Position numbers and translations under genes: made by a program. Below, piece by piece: positions 1-12,137 of a stretch of 64,000 nt of DNA (positions are counted from its first letter, which is position 1; each line of letters opens with the position of its first letter). The DNA is from Protea cynaroides. Taxonomy: Eukaryota > Streptophyta > Magnoliopsida > Proteales > Proteaceae. The notes beneath the pieces were generated by a model. The model did no database searches and was not told where the DNA came from. It was given only the letters and a program-made list of their open reading frames with translations. The stretch is taken from positions 45,062,834-45,126,833 of the forward strand of contig CM053267.1 in NCBI GenBank assembly GCA_028583415.1. The letters run 5' to 3'.

Positions 1-2062
1 TCTATTTTCTTTTGTGATGCTCCTTTGCTAGAGCAACGTGCTTTGAAAGTTCACTTTCCTATTCTGTCCCTCCAAGTTTTGATCCAAAAGTTGATGCAAC
101 CTAGCTATTACCCTAGCTATTAAAGAGTATTTGTTGGTTTTAAAATCCAAAAACAAATAAAGTTTCAAAAGGTTTAAAATTAAATTCAAAGTTTTATTTT
201 TATTTTTAAGGGAAATTCAATTTAGATTTTGTTTTGAGTTGGATATGAATGTGGATATAGATATGGATATGGGTGTAGATACATACCTATTCATATGTAC
301 CAGTTTGGAAGGATGGTGACTTATGTCTTTTGGTATGAAGAGATACACCCATACCCCTTAGTAGTGACCCTTGGAGAGGCACTTGTTTTCTATAAATAGA
401 GGATGTTACCTCATTCCATTTCATTCAAGATTTGAATACAAAATTCATCTCTCTCTCTCTCCCTTTATGTCCTTCCAACTCTTGTTCCGTTTCATATTAC
501 CAAACCCAATCTCTTCTCTTGACTGTTGATCTTAATTGTCGATTTTTCTAACGAGGTCCTAGATTTTGTGTACACATATCTAGGAAGGGCCTTAAAGGAC
601 TGTTTTATTTTGGAGGTTGATTCACAATAACCCATTGCATCATAGGAGGTGAATACAATCTTAAGAAAAATGTATAGAACATGATTCAACCCATCCATTT
701 TCTTCATACCGCATTTATATTGTAAGTATCGATTTTGTTATTCTTGCATAATCATATATTAAAGTAAATGGGTTATTTGCATAAACCTATTTAAGGATGA
801 TTAAGTTTTAAACAATATATTATTGTTGTATTTTTCCTGTAGTGTTTAATGATCATTTATCCTCCATTATCCTTTGATGGATTCATAATTTTATATATTT
901 ATTTTTCTTACATTTAGTCTATTTAACATATTTTATATCTTAATGGTACTCATTTGTGATGATTCCTTATATATAAGACATTGGTAGAAAAAATTAGTAA
1001 TTTATATTTAAAATCAAAAAATTCTGACATTTTCAATAATAACCTTCTGAATTTCATGCAATTTTTTAACGTGGAAAGAATTTCAGAAACCAAACATGGT
1101 CTAAAAATATAATCTGAAAAACTGATTTGAATTCAAACCAGAGAAAGAAGGTTTCCATATACAAAAGGTTCACTATTGAAAGGTCTTGATTAATTGTTAA
1201 AAATCTTGAGAAGAATATATACATCTATGAAATATTACAAAGATTGACAGGTCTATGGGTGGTATTTGGTTAATAATGAAATTATTCTATATCTAATATA
1301 GGTAAGAGGATTTTACCTAATTTTTATTTTCATGTAATAAGGTTATCAATTCTAGACATACCAGTTTTCATCTTCTCTACTCTGATTATTTAAACAATGT
1401 AAATGCTACATAATAGAACACTCAATAATTATTGAGAAGATAGTTTTATTTCGTTTGTCTTTTTTTTCTATCATGTCTGGCTAAGTTTGTTAGTCGATTC
1501 AAGGAAAATTTTATCCGGTTAGTAAAATTGTGAGACTTTGTTCTTAATTTTAATTATTCTTCTATTCAAATATCTGTGTTTCATGATTTTTCAAGTTAAT
1601 GGTTGCATGATTCAGTTTATTAAGAGACATATTAATTGATTGAGTTATATGATTTATAGCTAATCTGAATCCATAATCTGTAATTGTTATGGTGCTCAGA
1701 AAAAAATAACAATTAAACAAAACAATTATGATCCAAGTTTTTGTTACTTGCTTAAAGAAAACATAGAATGAATTAAATAATCTAATACTCGTTAGATTAT
1801 TGTTCATTAATAATTTCCTCAGAAAGTGCAATGCTATCAATAAATTCATGAGGATTGCTTAATACCAATTGGTTTATTGATAAGAATTAATTTATATGTT
1901 AGGTTCAAATTAATGAAATTAGAAAAGATAAGGATTGTCTGATTTTTTGATAATCCTTAGTTAAATATTTGAATAGAGAATTATATAATATATATATATA
2001 TATATAAGGTCAGTGATCAATTTGCAGTTGTGAGTAAATTTTCTTGAATCAACATCATCTTC
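1..2062. other. AT-rich region, no gene seen
   Basis: No convincing coding sequence. About 93-480 resembles an LTR: its start resembles the LTR at 5346, with a TATAAATAGA box near 391 and a CT-rich leader. No second LTR or target duplication was found. The rest is unremarkable AT-rich DNA with a short AT run near 1988-2007. Confidence 0.4.
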
Positions 2063-2726
2063 TAAGGATGTCAACGGGGTCGGTCCGGATCGATTTCGAT
2101 CCAGGCTGAATCGATGTCGGGTTTTATAAGCCCAGCCCAAAACATGTTCATTAAGAGTTCAGGCTGGGTTGGGCTGCGCAGGACATAATAACTATCGGAC
2201 TGATCCGATGTCGGTTTGTTATCGGGCTGAGCTTATTGAGGTGATTTCGGACTAGTTCGGTCCGGACCGGGCTTATCAAGCTTATAGGACCTATTTTATA
2301 TGTAAGATATTTAGCATATTTTACTATTTCTATCTATAAAATTAGCATCATTCCTTTTATATGTATGTAATTCAGTAAATTGTAACAATTAACATACTCT
2401 TTTCAACTATAGATTTATATAATCTTTCGGATCAAGAAGTGAAGTATAACAGTGTAATATAATCCATCAAAATTTAAAACCATTAAAATTAAGAAACTGG
2501 GCCCCGATGAACCTTATCGGTGTTCGGGTTAGGTATTATTGGTTCGAACTAGTTCGGGCTTCTTAACGGGTCGGTCCGGTCTGATTTCAGTCTAGGCTGA
2601 AACGGTGCCGGGCTTTACAAGCCGAGACCGAAACCTATCCATTAAGGTTCGGTCTGGGCTAGGTTCGGGTTATATCGGGCTGGCTCGGTCGGTGCTACCA
2701 GGCTAGGCCCATTTTTGACACCCTTA
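2063..2726. mobile_element. hAT-like non-autonomous element, CGGTCCGG-type subterminal repeats
   Basis: The ends TAAGGATGTCAA and TTGACACCCTTA form inverted repeats. The flanking octamer TCATCTTC is duplicated exactly (2055-2062 and 2727-2734), the 8-bp signature of hAT transposition. Both ends are rich in degenerate words such as CGGTCCGG and GGGCTGGG on both strands, as expected of subterminal transposase-binding repeats. There is no transposase ORF. Confidence 0.85.
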
Positions 2727-2943
2727 TCATCTTCCATTGAATTTTTGTTATTTAATTTTGTTGTCAATTAAATTATAGAAGAAAACCCTCATTTTTCTTG
2801 GTAAATAGACAATTTAATTAACTAGTCTCTGTGGACCGACATTTACTTATCATTGCTATTAATTGTAAGTAGAGTAATTTATTTTTGGTTCCGCTCGGCA
2901 CGCATCACCCTTCCCAACACTTTTCATAATTTTATCTTTCTCC

Positions 2944-3073
<130 letters not shown>

Positions 3074-3902
3074 ATTTTTTTATTTCCAAGTCTCAACTTC
3101 TCCCATCTCTATTTAAAGCCTTCTTTATTTAAAGCCCTCTATTAGATCGGATTGGGATCCTATGTAATGAAGTCACCCCTGTAGTGAGGATCTCATCCAC
3201 TCAAAGTGGATCCACGTGTATCTCGATGCACTTTGAGTAGATAGAGATACATGTCGATCCACTTTGAGTGGATGGGATCATCACTACATAGTGGCCTCAC
3301 TATAGAAGATCTTTTTCCCACTAGACCTCCCCTTCAATGCTTATTTTCTTTTCCCAAGCTACTTCAACTCTTGTCCAACTCTCAATTTCTCCCTTCTCTA
3401 TTTAAAGGATCCGCATCCTGTCCTCCAAGCGACTCTGGGAAGACGGTGGCAACCTTGTTTGGATCGCCGACACGTGGCTCTCAATGAATCTGAGACCCAC
3501 GTTCAAGCCGACACCCCCTGTCGGCTTGGCTTGTCGGCTGGGGTGTCGGCTTGAACGTGAGTCTCGGATTCACCAAGAGCCACGTGTTGGTCATCCGGAC
3601 AGGGTTGCCATCGTCCTCCCAGAGTCGCTGGGAGGAGACGATGTGAATCCCTATTTAAAGTCTTCTCATTTAATGCCCTCCCATTTAATGTCCTCCACCA
3701 AACCTCCCCTTCAATGCTTCTTTTCTTTTGCTGCTTCAACGTTTCAATCTCTTCATCATATCATTTATATATGTGTAATATGTGCTTTGAAGAGGATCAG
3801 AGACTTACTTGTGAGCTTATGCTATTGGGAGTACTTGTAATGCCCCTTTGAGTGAGTTTGAGGTTCTCTTGTGGTGAGAGAGTCTCAAACTAAAGTTGAG
3901 AG

Positions 3903-4144
3903 AGTCCCCAAGAGACCCTTGGGTTGAGTGGTCCCTGTACGACCTTCGTCTCTTTGTTATCTTATAATCGTATTTCTTATTTTGTTATAAAATTATCTCA
4001 TTTTCTGATTTGTCTTTCAATTTGAGTCCCCAAGAGACCCTTGGGTTGAGTGGTCCCTGTACGACCTTCGTCTCTTTGTTATCTTGTAATCGTATTTCTT
4101 ATTTTGTTATAAAATTATTCTCATTTTCTGATTTGTCTTTCAAT
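3903..4144 (+). repeat. Tandem duplication of about 120 bp within the LTR
   Basis: Two nearly identical head-to-tail units, each containing AGAGACCCTTGGGTTGAGTG and ending with TTGTCTTTCAATT. The 3' LTR has a single copy (5725-5845), so the duplication arose after, or only in, the 5' copy. Confidence 0.85.
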
Positions 4145-4781
4145 TCGATATTGTCCAACATCAAATGATTTCAGAGCAAGTTCTGGTTCTTGCAACAAGC
4201 CAGTTTCAAATTCAATCCAAAAATCAAGAAAACTCGATTATGGAAAAATTTGTTGAGGAACTTTTTGCTACTCCAGTAGATTAGAGTAAACCTCTTGTAT
4301 TTGACGAAGTCAAATAGGAGATCTACCCACATTAAGGCATATCAATAGCATGCCATGCAGTCCTCCTATCATCAAATAGTCCACTGCCCATTTTGACCTT
4401 GTCCGGCCATACACTTGACTTAGAATATACATTGGATGGTGGTAGTGGAAATATTGGCTACCAACTCTTAAAAGATAACTTTCAGATTTGCCCAAACAAT
4501 GTTCAATTCATTTCTCCTTTTTCTCTATATAGTTATCAGAGCTCAAGTGAAAGTTTGTTACAGAAAATTCCAAATTGCAAGAACTCTCAAAACACTCTCA
4601 TGAAACAACTGCCACAGTATCTAATGGGATCGAACGTGAAGCTTTTGCATTCAAACACAACTCTCAACACCTAGTGCAGAAGCAATTGGAAAGGAGAGAC
4701 TACCTTGAGCACCCACAATAACGAAGGGGCTTCAACTTAACAGTCCCCCTTGTTTCGGTGAGTTGATTTCAAGTTGACGAC

Positions 4782-5036
4782 ATGGACATGCTGGCTCATC
4801 TTGCCAACGACTATTACTCTGGTGAATTCCATCAGTTTTTTCAAGAATGCACCATTGACGACATGATCGATTTCATATTCCCAAATGAGCAAGCGATGTT
4901 TCAAGAGAGCAAGTCCGACAATGTCGCCGTCTCCCCCAAAGAGGTTTCCGCGGTCTTAGAGCATTTCACGAAGAAGGAAAGATTTAAGTTAATTTCTATA
5001 TTCGACAGAGGAAAATTTGCATGCCACAATAAATAG
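4782..5036 (+). other. Unrecognised 84-codon ORF in the retroelement interior
   Basis: Starts MDMLAHLANDYYSGEFHQFF and has an acidic middle. It sits 33 bp upstream of the cellulose synthase-like fragment. I do not recognise it; it may be part of the same captured host sequence or unrelated. No membrane segment or zinc site is visible. Confidence 0.25.
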
Positions 5037-5069
5037 GAAGGTATCACAGACTTTGGAATCAATTCTCCC

Positions 5070-5300
5070 ATGTTCAGCATCCTAACAACAGTTGTGTTAC
5101 TCATCATATTTAGTTTGATTGGAGGGATCAAGAGATTACTCATTCTTCCAGGTATTGATGATTTTGAGACAGGGATCTTGCAAATCTTTTTGTACACATT
5201 TGTGGTAGCCATTATTCTTCCAGTCTATCAAGGCCTCTTCTTTCGCAAGGATAATGGCAGTATACCTTTGGTCAATTTGATTTTGACAAAAAAAAAATGA
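5070..5300 (+). pseudogene. Cellulose synthase-like (CslE/CslG-type) C-terminal fragment
   Basis: The 76-codon ORF has two hydrophobic segments and ends ILPVYQGLFFRKDNGSIP. In CslE and CslG proteins the last membrane region carries P-[LV]-Y-[QE]-G-L-F-x-R-[KR]-D-x-G-x-[MI]-P, so this looks like the extreme C-terminus of such a glycosyltransferase. The catalytic region is absent. It lies between two LTRs, just upstream of the polypurine tract, which suggests capture by the retroelement. The function is not retained. Confidence 0.55.
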
Positions 5301-6089
5301 TCCTTAAGACTGGTAGACGAGTTTTTTTTTACCATCTGGGGGGAATGATGTAGCCTAGCTACTAAAAAGTATTTAATGGTCATTCCTCCTCCATTACCCT
5401 TCCCAACACTTCCCATAATTTTTCCCTCTCCCAAGATCTTTTTTTTTTTTTTTCATTTTAACTCCCAACTTATCTCTTCTCCATTTAAAGCCCTCTCATT
5501 TAATGCCCTCCATTAGACCTCCCCTTCAATGCTTCTTTTCTTTTCCCAAGCTGCTCCAACGTTTCGTTCTCTCCACCATATCCTTTATAAATGTGTAATA
5601 TGTGCTTTGAAGAGGAACAGAGAATTACTTGTAAGCTTATACTATTTGGAGTGCTTGTAAGACCCCTTTCAATAAGTTTGAAGTCCTCTTGTAGTGAGAG
5701 AGTCCCCAACTTGGGTTGAGAGTGTCCCCAAGAGACCCTTGGATTGAGTGGTCCCTCTACGACCCTCGTCTCCTTGTTGTATTGTAATCGTATTTCTTAT
5801 TTTGTTATAAAATTATTCTCATTTTCTGATTTATCTTTTAATTTGATATTGGCTTGCATCAAAAGTGCTTTTATCGCTTAAATAGTGGGACTCTATTGCC
5901 TCAATCTCAATACTCATTATCTCTGGCATTTTTCATTTGCAGGTACCTGTGTAAGGCATGCAACGACTTGATCTTTGAAGTTGAAATAGCCTACCATGAG
6001 TTCTCTACCACATTTCTTTTAATGCATGTATCATTTATTATGAAAGACTGAAAGAACAGGGGATGGGAAAGAGTAAAGGCCCAATTGGG

Positions 6090-7582
6090 CTACCCACAAG
6101 GAAGGGATGGGATCCAACAAGGACCCAACCCAACCAAAAGAAGCCTAATCAATACCTGAACATACTCAATCCCGCAATGAGCCTTGATAAAGTCGGCTCT
6201 TAGGGAAGGATTAGACACCATGATCAAAGATTTACATTTACCATACACATCCTCCTTGATACACTTGACAATCTGCTCTCTTGGCCTTCCATTGTTGCAG
6301 AAGATGCGCAAGTTCCTTCCCCTCCATATATGATTGATTGTAGCATAGAAAGCAGGCTTTACCACCTTCCCAATTGCCCCACATTTTTTTGCCTCCTTTC
6401 CTATCCATTTTGCTTCTTCCAAGATTGGGTGGTCTGAATTTCTATCCCTAATGCAAAGATTTCTGAAAACCTTCCATATCCATCCCGAATAAGGATAGGA
6501 GAATAGTAGATGATTCCTTGTATCTTCTCCAGCCCAGCATAGAGTACAGCTAGTACTAACCATAATCAATTTAGTCAATTGTCAAGTTTCTAATTCAAAA
6601 GTTCAAACTAGTAAGTGGAGTGGAGGGACTCTTCATATATAAGATCGTAGGATTCCAATCTCATTAGCAATGTGGGACTATCCCAATACTCCCCCTCACA
6701 TGTAACCCCACCGTTAGGTGGTGTATATGTGATAGTATATGTGGTAATACATGGCACTTTTCAGATGACTGGTCCCTCTTCTTGAGTGACTGATCCCTCT
6801 TTTTGGGTGATCGTCCCTCTTTTTGGGTGACATATAGTCCCTCTTTAGGTGACCATAGTCCCTCTTTAGTGCATTTGATGTCCCTCTTTCGGTGACTTAA
6901 CCTTCATTTTAGGGTTAATATAAGAGGGAACCTGGAGCTCCGATACCATGTCAAGTTTCCAACTCAAAAGTTCAAACTAATAAGTGGAGGGACTCTCCAT
7001 ATACAAGATTTCAATCTTATTAACAATGTGGACTATTCCCAATATCAGTAAGTTCCTCACTGGTTGGAAGTGAAAAGCATCTCCATGCCATCAAAGATTG
7101 TCTTGGGATATTTCCTCCAAACTAGACTGCTTTTCCCCAATCCTCCTGCTACCCAGGGGCTCTAATGAGGTTCCTAAACATCCTTAACTCCCCATTCATA
7201 ATGGATTTCCCATCCCAACACATCTGATCCTGCGATTGCCTATCAAGTCAAGCAACTGAGTCAATTAGATCCCAAGCATGGACGAGGTCTTCATGAGGGG
7301 GTGAACCCAGGTTCCATTAGGTATCTCCATAGGTATCCTATACCTATAGAATCCCCTTTGGCTGCCAGGGTTCAAGCCAAAGACAGGTAGATCTTTCATC
7401 TCCCATAGCATGGAGACTTCAGGGACAAGGAGGTGACAGTGCTTGAGCATATTCTTCCACACCCAAGAATTTCTGGCTTGGACTATAACCGTCCAAATCG
7501 AATCATCCTTTCGGTGTCTCTTCGTGACCCATTCCACCCACAAGCTCTTCTTCTTCTTCAACCTGCTCATGAAACCACCCAT
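6090..7582 (-). pseudogene. L1-type LINE ORF2 3' remnant (zf-RVT region)
   Basis: Two minus-strand blocks read as the end of plant L1 ORF2. 7265-7582 contains SLWVEWVTKRHRKDDSIWTV and SWVWKNML, the linker after the reverse transcriptase. 6090-6578 contains the zinc-binding region with CTLCWAGEDTRNHLLF and YSGWIWKVF. The family pattern is CxLC...ExxxHLFFxCPxSxxIW. The two blocks are separated by a younger TRIM insertion (6580-7044). The upstream reverse transcriptase is missing. Confidence 0.8.
6580..7044 (-). mobile_element. TRIM-type miniature LTR retrotransposon (465 bp)
   Basis: The 5' LTR is 6949-7044 and the 3' LTR 6580-6688, both starting TATTGGGA and ending CTTGACA on the minus strand. 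Immediately inside the 5' LTR is the primer site TGGTATCGGAGC (6937-6948), close to the tRNA-Met type. A polypurine tract GTGAGGGGGAG precedes the 3' LTR. The 5-bp flanks ACTGA and ATTGA fit a target duplication with one change. The 260-bp interior has no ORF but holds a degenerate minisatellite (about 6765-6895, unit core GTCCCTCTTTTTGGGTGA). It interrupts the LINE remnant. Confidence 0.85.
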
Positions 7583-7689
7583 ACTGAAATCACCTGCTCA
7601 TGAAACGACCCATACTGAAATCACCCACACTGTAATAACAAAGTCTGTCACATAAACACCACCTAACCAACAAGGAATTTTGCATTTTT

Positions 7690-8081
7690 ATCTTACAATC
7701 TCATTGCATTACATATCATTTTTTCAGAAATATCATAACAAAGCTTTTCTCAAACAGAACTACAATAGATTGATCGACAATGGTCATTGTCTTCTCCAGT
7801 TGCTTCACTCTAATCTTCAGTTTCTGAAAATCTTCCTTCGAAACCTGCAACTATGTATTACCTTCACATATTGATCTGGTTTCATCCAAATCTGCAGTCG
7901 ATGGTCTTTCTTCATCGTTTGGCAAACACCATGCAAAGTAAGGGCATATGTTGTACAACAATAGTATAACTTGTGCTTGTTTTTTTTCAGATTCTAAGAT
8001 CCTCACTGCAGCTCTTCTGTTACATGAACATTTTCGGTTCATGTACTTCAGATGACAATTGTTCACACTTGATGAAGACAT
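7690..8081 (-). pseudogene. GRF-type zinc-finger-like ORF, decayed
   Basis: From an ATG at 8081 the ORF reads MSSSSVNNCHLKYMNRKCSC, then NRRAAVRILESEKKQ and ICPYFAWCLPND. The spacing resembles the GRF zinc finger (CxCxxxAxxRxSxSExNPGRxYxxC...CxFFxWC), but the residues between the two cysteine clusters are altered. The ORF stops at 7851. Below that, the same strand carries a heptad-like stretch VSKEDFQKLKIRVKQLEK, as in plant GRF proteins with a coiled-coil tail, perhaps a second exon. The upstream side is split by the LTR element at 8172. Confidence 0.4.
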
Positions 8082-8171
8082 CTACTCACAAGGATTCAGC
8101 GTTGGGAGTTTGTAGGTAAGCACAAGGGGTAGGGGTTTGGATGTGCGCACGAGCACAAGCACAGGCACAGG

Positions 8172-8617
8172 TGTAAGATATTTTTATGGGCTTAATTAAT
8201 TATAAGGTTAGTTGATTCAGTGGGAGTCTAGTTACGGATAAACCGGTTTAAGTATGATTGGAGATGGACCAACCTGGTCCACTATGGGACTGGTCCAGGG
8301 TTGGGGGTGGTATTATAAATACCAATGGTTAGAGTCCCCACAGCCACGGTGTTATTTTCTTCTCCTGTTCCCATACGCAGAGAGAAGGTCAAGGGATCCC
8401 GACAGGCTGTGGAAGACTTTGATCCAAGCATTCCAACATTCCAAGCATTCAAACAAAAGAAGGTAAACAGTCGAAAATCAATCTGCAACAAGAGGTATGT
8501 CTCTAATCATGTCTTTTCAATATCCATTGTATTCTAGTAATCTGTGTAGTGTGTTTGTCAAGGTTCATGGAAAATCCCATGGGAAAACCCAAAGAGGATC
8601 TATTTAAACTGCTTACA
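8172..8617 (+). repeat. 5' LTR of the 8172-12583 element
   Basis: Begins TGTAAGATATTTTTATGGGC and ends AACTGCTTACA. TATAAATACC at about 8314 is a likely TATA box. The short ORFs on both strands here recur in the 3' LTR and are not genes. Confidence 0.93.
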
Positions 8618-9119
8618 GTGGTATTAGAGCCACCTACACAAATCTAGAATCATGGGAAAGCATTGTTAAAACTTTATGTTTGAATGAATTCAAAAAAGGG
8701 AGAGATTTTTCTCTCAAAATTCTCTTCGAAACTGTCTAAGGTTTGGACCTTAAAAAAAAAATTTGGACCATTAAAAAGCAAAATAAATTATACAGGATTG
8801 TAGGACTCAGAGAGACGGAGCCGGCGACATAAAGTTGGTCGCCGGAATCAACTCCACGCGCCCTCACGCGCCGCCTGAAAAGGCGAGTGAGATCCACGCG
8901 CCGGGTTGGAAAAGTTAAAAAAAAAACTCAGACGGCGCCGGGTCGACTCGAGCTAACTCGTAAACCCTAACGGGTTGGCTGGGTTGACTCGGGCTGAGTC
9001 TACCCAGCCCGTCTCGCCAGGCCCAGACTAGTCGGGCCAGGGCTGGCCCAGCCCAGGCCAGTCCAGACAAGGGGGTAAACCCAGCCAGGCCAAATAAGTA
9101 ACCCGGCCCGGGATATCGA

Positions 9120-9270
9120 TCCAGTAACCCGACCCTTTGACCTGGGAATTTGATCCGGTAACCCGACCCAATAGCCTAAGATTCGACCTGGAAACCCGAC
9201 CCGTTGACCCGAGATTTTGACCCGGTAACCCGACCCATTAACCTGAGAATTTGACCCAGTAACCCGGATT
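9120..9270 (+). repeat. Degenerate tandem repeat, about 34-bp unit
   Basis: Recurring AACCCGACCC..T..GACC..GA.(A/T)TTTGACC modules inside the LTR element interior, four to five copies. It produces a proline/glycine-rich minus-strand ORF (9000-9398) that is an artefact of the repeat. Confidence 0.7.
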
Positions 9271-10082
9271 GTGGATTGGTTGGACCGGTGGCTGGACCGT
9301 CGGTTTACTGTTCGATTTAGGTCCAGACCGTTTTGGTTTGGCCTGGACCAAACCATTATAAAAAAAAAGTTTCCGTTTTGTGGGTTCGGTCCGCCCATAG
9401 CCGAACCCGGACAGTCTGAACCGAATCGGATGAACCGGTCCTAGCCGGTTCAGGATTCAAGAATGTTTAAGCCAACTTTGAACGGCGATTGTGAGAGCTA
9501 GGAGCGTCGGATTTTGACACGGTTTTTTGCATTGGTTTCGTAATTTGATGCTCTACAGTTTGGTATATATTTTGATACAGTTTGGTGATTTAGGAAATTT
9601 AATTTTGATTAAAAGGTGCCCAAAATTAATCCGGTTTACAGTTTTCTGCTTATTTATCAGTTATTTTTGTACCAAATGAAATTTTATTTATTGACTCACA
9701 ATGTGCTGCAAAGTAGGATTTGAGGATATTATTGTGGAATTGGGTGGAACCCACCAAAGTGGTACATCTAGTTTCATCACGATGTCTTCAAATTCAAAGT
9801 TCATGTATTTGTAAATGCTTGTGTAAGGGCGATGTACACCCAAAGGTGGCATTGTCAAGTTTTAATCAAATTAAGGTTTGTGGGTGTCATGTGAAGATTG
9901 GGTGGAATCCGCCAAAGTGGTACACTCAGTTCCATCATGGTAGTCCTCAAATCCCAAATTTGTACATTTACATATACAATAAAGGATATATTTGAATACA
10001 CTATTCTTTATGGTGTGAAAAGCAGCTAAAAAAGTCAGTGTTAACCCAAAGGTGGCATTGTCAAAGTTAAAGGTATGTTCAT

Positions 10083-10425
10083 GCACATGAATTGAAAGGG
10101 TTTTGACTTTAGGGAGTCTCATTAACCCAAAGATGGTGGGATTTTCGAGAGTCATTATTCTTTCGCAGTTATTGCACAGAAATTGAGAAGACCACTACAT
10201 GTTTATGCCAAAGGAGAATGTGTAGTTGGTTAACTCTTGGAAAATGATATTATTTGAATTGAAAGGATTTTGACTTTAGGAAGTCTCATTAACCCAAAGG
10301 TGGTGGGATTTTCGAGAGTCATTATTCTTTCGCAGTTATTGCACAGAAACTGAGAAGACCACTGCATGTTTATCCCAAAGGAGAAAGTGTAGGTTAACTC
10401 TTGGAAAAGAATATTTATTTGCATG
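10083..10425 (+). repeat. Direct duplication of about 170 bp in the element interior
   Basis: Block 10088-10250 (TTGAAAGG.TTTTGACTTTAG through TTAACTCTTGGAAAA) is repeated at 10258-10410 with a few changes. Both copies contain GGTGGGATTTTCGAGAGTCA. They encode no protein. Confidence 0.85.
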
Positions 10426-10926
10426 AAAATTTTATATGGTTAATGCAAGTAAAGGGTATATGTATGAGTCTTCAGTTGTTTGATACTGTATTTAAACTCA
10501 TACACTGATGTGTTCATCCAAATATGACTGTCCCAAAGAATGTTTTGATATCTATTTTTTTCTCTTCCTGTGACAAAGAATAAAATTTATTATGAAAAGG
10601 TTGGAGACTAGTCTAGGATCGTTTGACCTAGATGTATCTTTCATAGTGGTTTACATAAGTTGTGAGGTATTCTACTATTGAGGTTATGTGTAGCAGTATT
10701 AAGATGAGAAATATTGCAAAAGGATTATCTAAGAAAAATCCAAAGGATAAGAATAATATTTTAGAGGGGGTCGAAAGATAGTTTATTAACCTATTTCTCT
10801 AGTACCAGTTATGCTGGAAATGGTAATGTGAGGAAGTATTTTTGAGAGCTGTTAATTATCATTGAAAAGCTCAAGGACAATGAGACCAATGTAATTGATA
10901 TATTAAATATATTCCATTACTTGCTA

Positions 10927-10928
<2 letters not shown>

Positions 10929-11010
<82 letters not shown>
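10929..11010. repeat. (AT)n microsatellite
   Basis: About 80 bp of pure AT dinucleotide within the interior of the LTR element. Confidence 0.95.
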
Positions 11011-11012
<2 letters not shown>

Positions 11013-12137
11013 TGATCTTGGTGGCTTACATTACCAAAGGGGAGAAATAGCTAGTGATAAGATTGTTGTTGGGTAACTCTAAAGTGGATTACTCATAGAT
11101 GGGTAGATTGACAAAAGATAGGTGGTTTGACCAAGTATTATTAAGCCAGATAAGTATATCTAGAAAGAGATAATGGTTCTAGGACTCCCGAGGTTTTTGG
11201 GGTAGGAGGGTCTTGAAGACTGTTGGCTTGAATATTGTAAAGTTTCTTTTACATTCAAATGTTTTTTCTGCTTTTGATTTTACTTTGTTTTATGTTTATT
11301 GTTTGACTTAGCATATTGTTCCTATATTAAAATGTAATGATATTATTTGAAATATCGGAATGTAAAGTTTTTCTTTTCAATTAAATTGAAAGAAATTATG
11401 CCTATGATGTTGTAAGATAAATGATTGCATGTAATGTTGATTGTATTTGTTATGTGATGTGGTGAATAGTTTTTCATGTTTGACTGTGCAATCTTAGGTT
11501 TGACTAGTTATACCAGTCATAGTTGATCTCTAGGGCAATGTAGAGACAGGTTGAAAAGGTTTTCTTGGAATAGTTGAAAAAGTTTTATCTGTGGGAGTGT
11601 TTAGATCTGCTTGGTTAGTGGGAGATCTGGTAATTGATGGTTTATCTGTAATTGATTGTTCTGTCTGTGGTTTAATGGGCAGAATTATTGGTGAGCATTT
11701 ATTGCTTGTATGTATTTTTGATTATTTAAGACTTGTCAAAATTGCAAGGCAGTATTTAGCCAAAGAAGGCGGTATTTAGCCAAAGAAGGCAATAAGCCAA
11801 AGTAAGATATTAGTCCAAATTGAAGGCGGTTTGCCTATATAAAGTTGGATAATATCAAAGTGCGTTGACCTATAAGGATTTTAAGGTAACGGGATCGTGG
11901 TAATTCGATCATTGGACTCAAGTATTCATCTCAAAGTGATTTATGTCATTAAGTAGACCTCTGTATGTGACTGACAGTAGGGGGTACACCGGATGTGTAG
12001 GAGTACTTTCCGCTGTTGTTCGACATTGGTAGACTTGATAACTGAATCAAAGTAAATGATGGTTTTGGTGTAATTAGATTCCATGGACACATTGGATCAT
12101 TGGTGAATTCATAATTAATATAGCCCAAGTGGGAGAT

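Noticed and set aside
9000..9398. 132-codon minus ORF with repeated RVTGSNSQ-like units
   Set aside because: Translation of a degenerate tandem repeat within the interior of an LTR element. No family resemblance.
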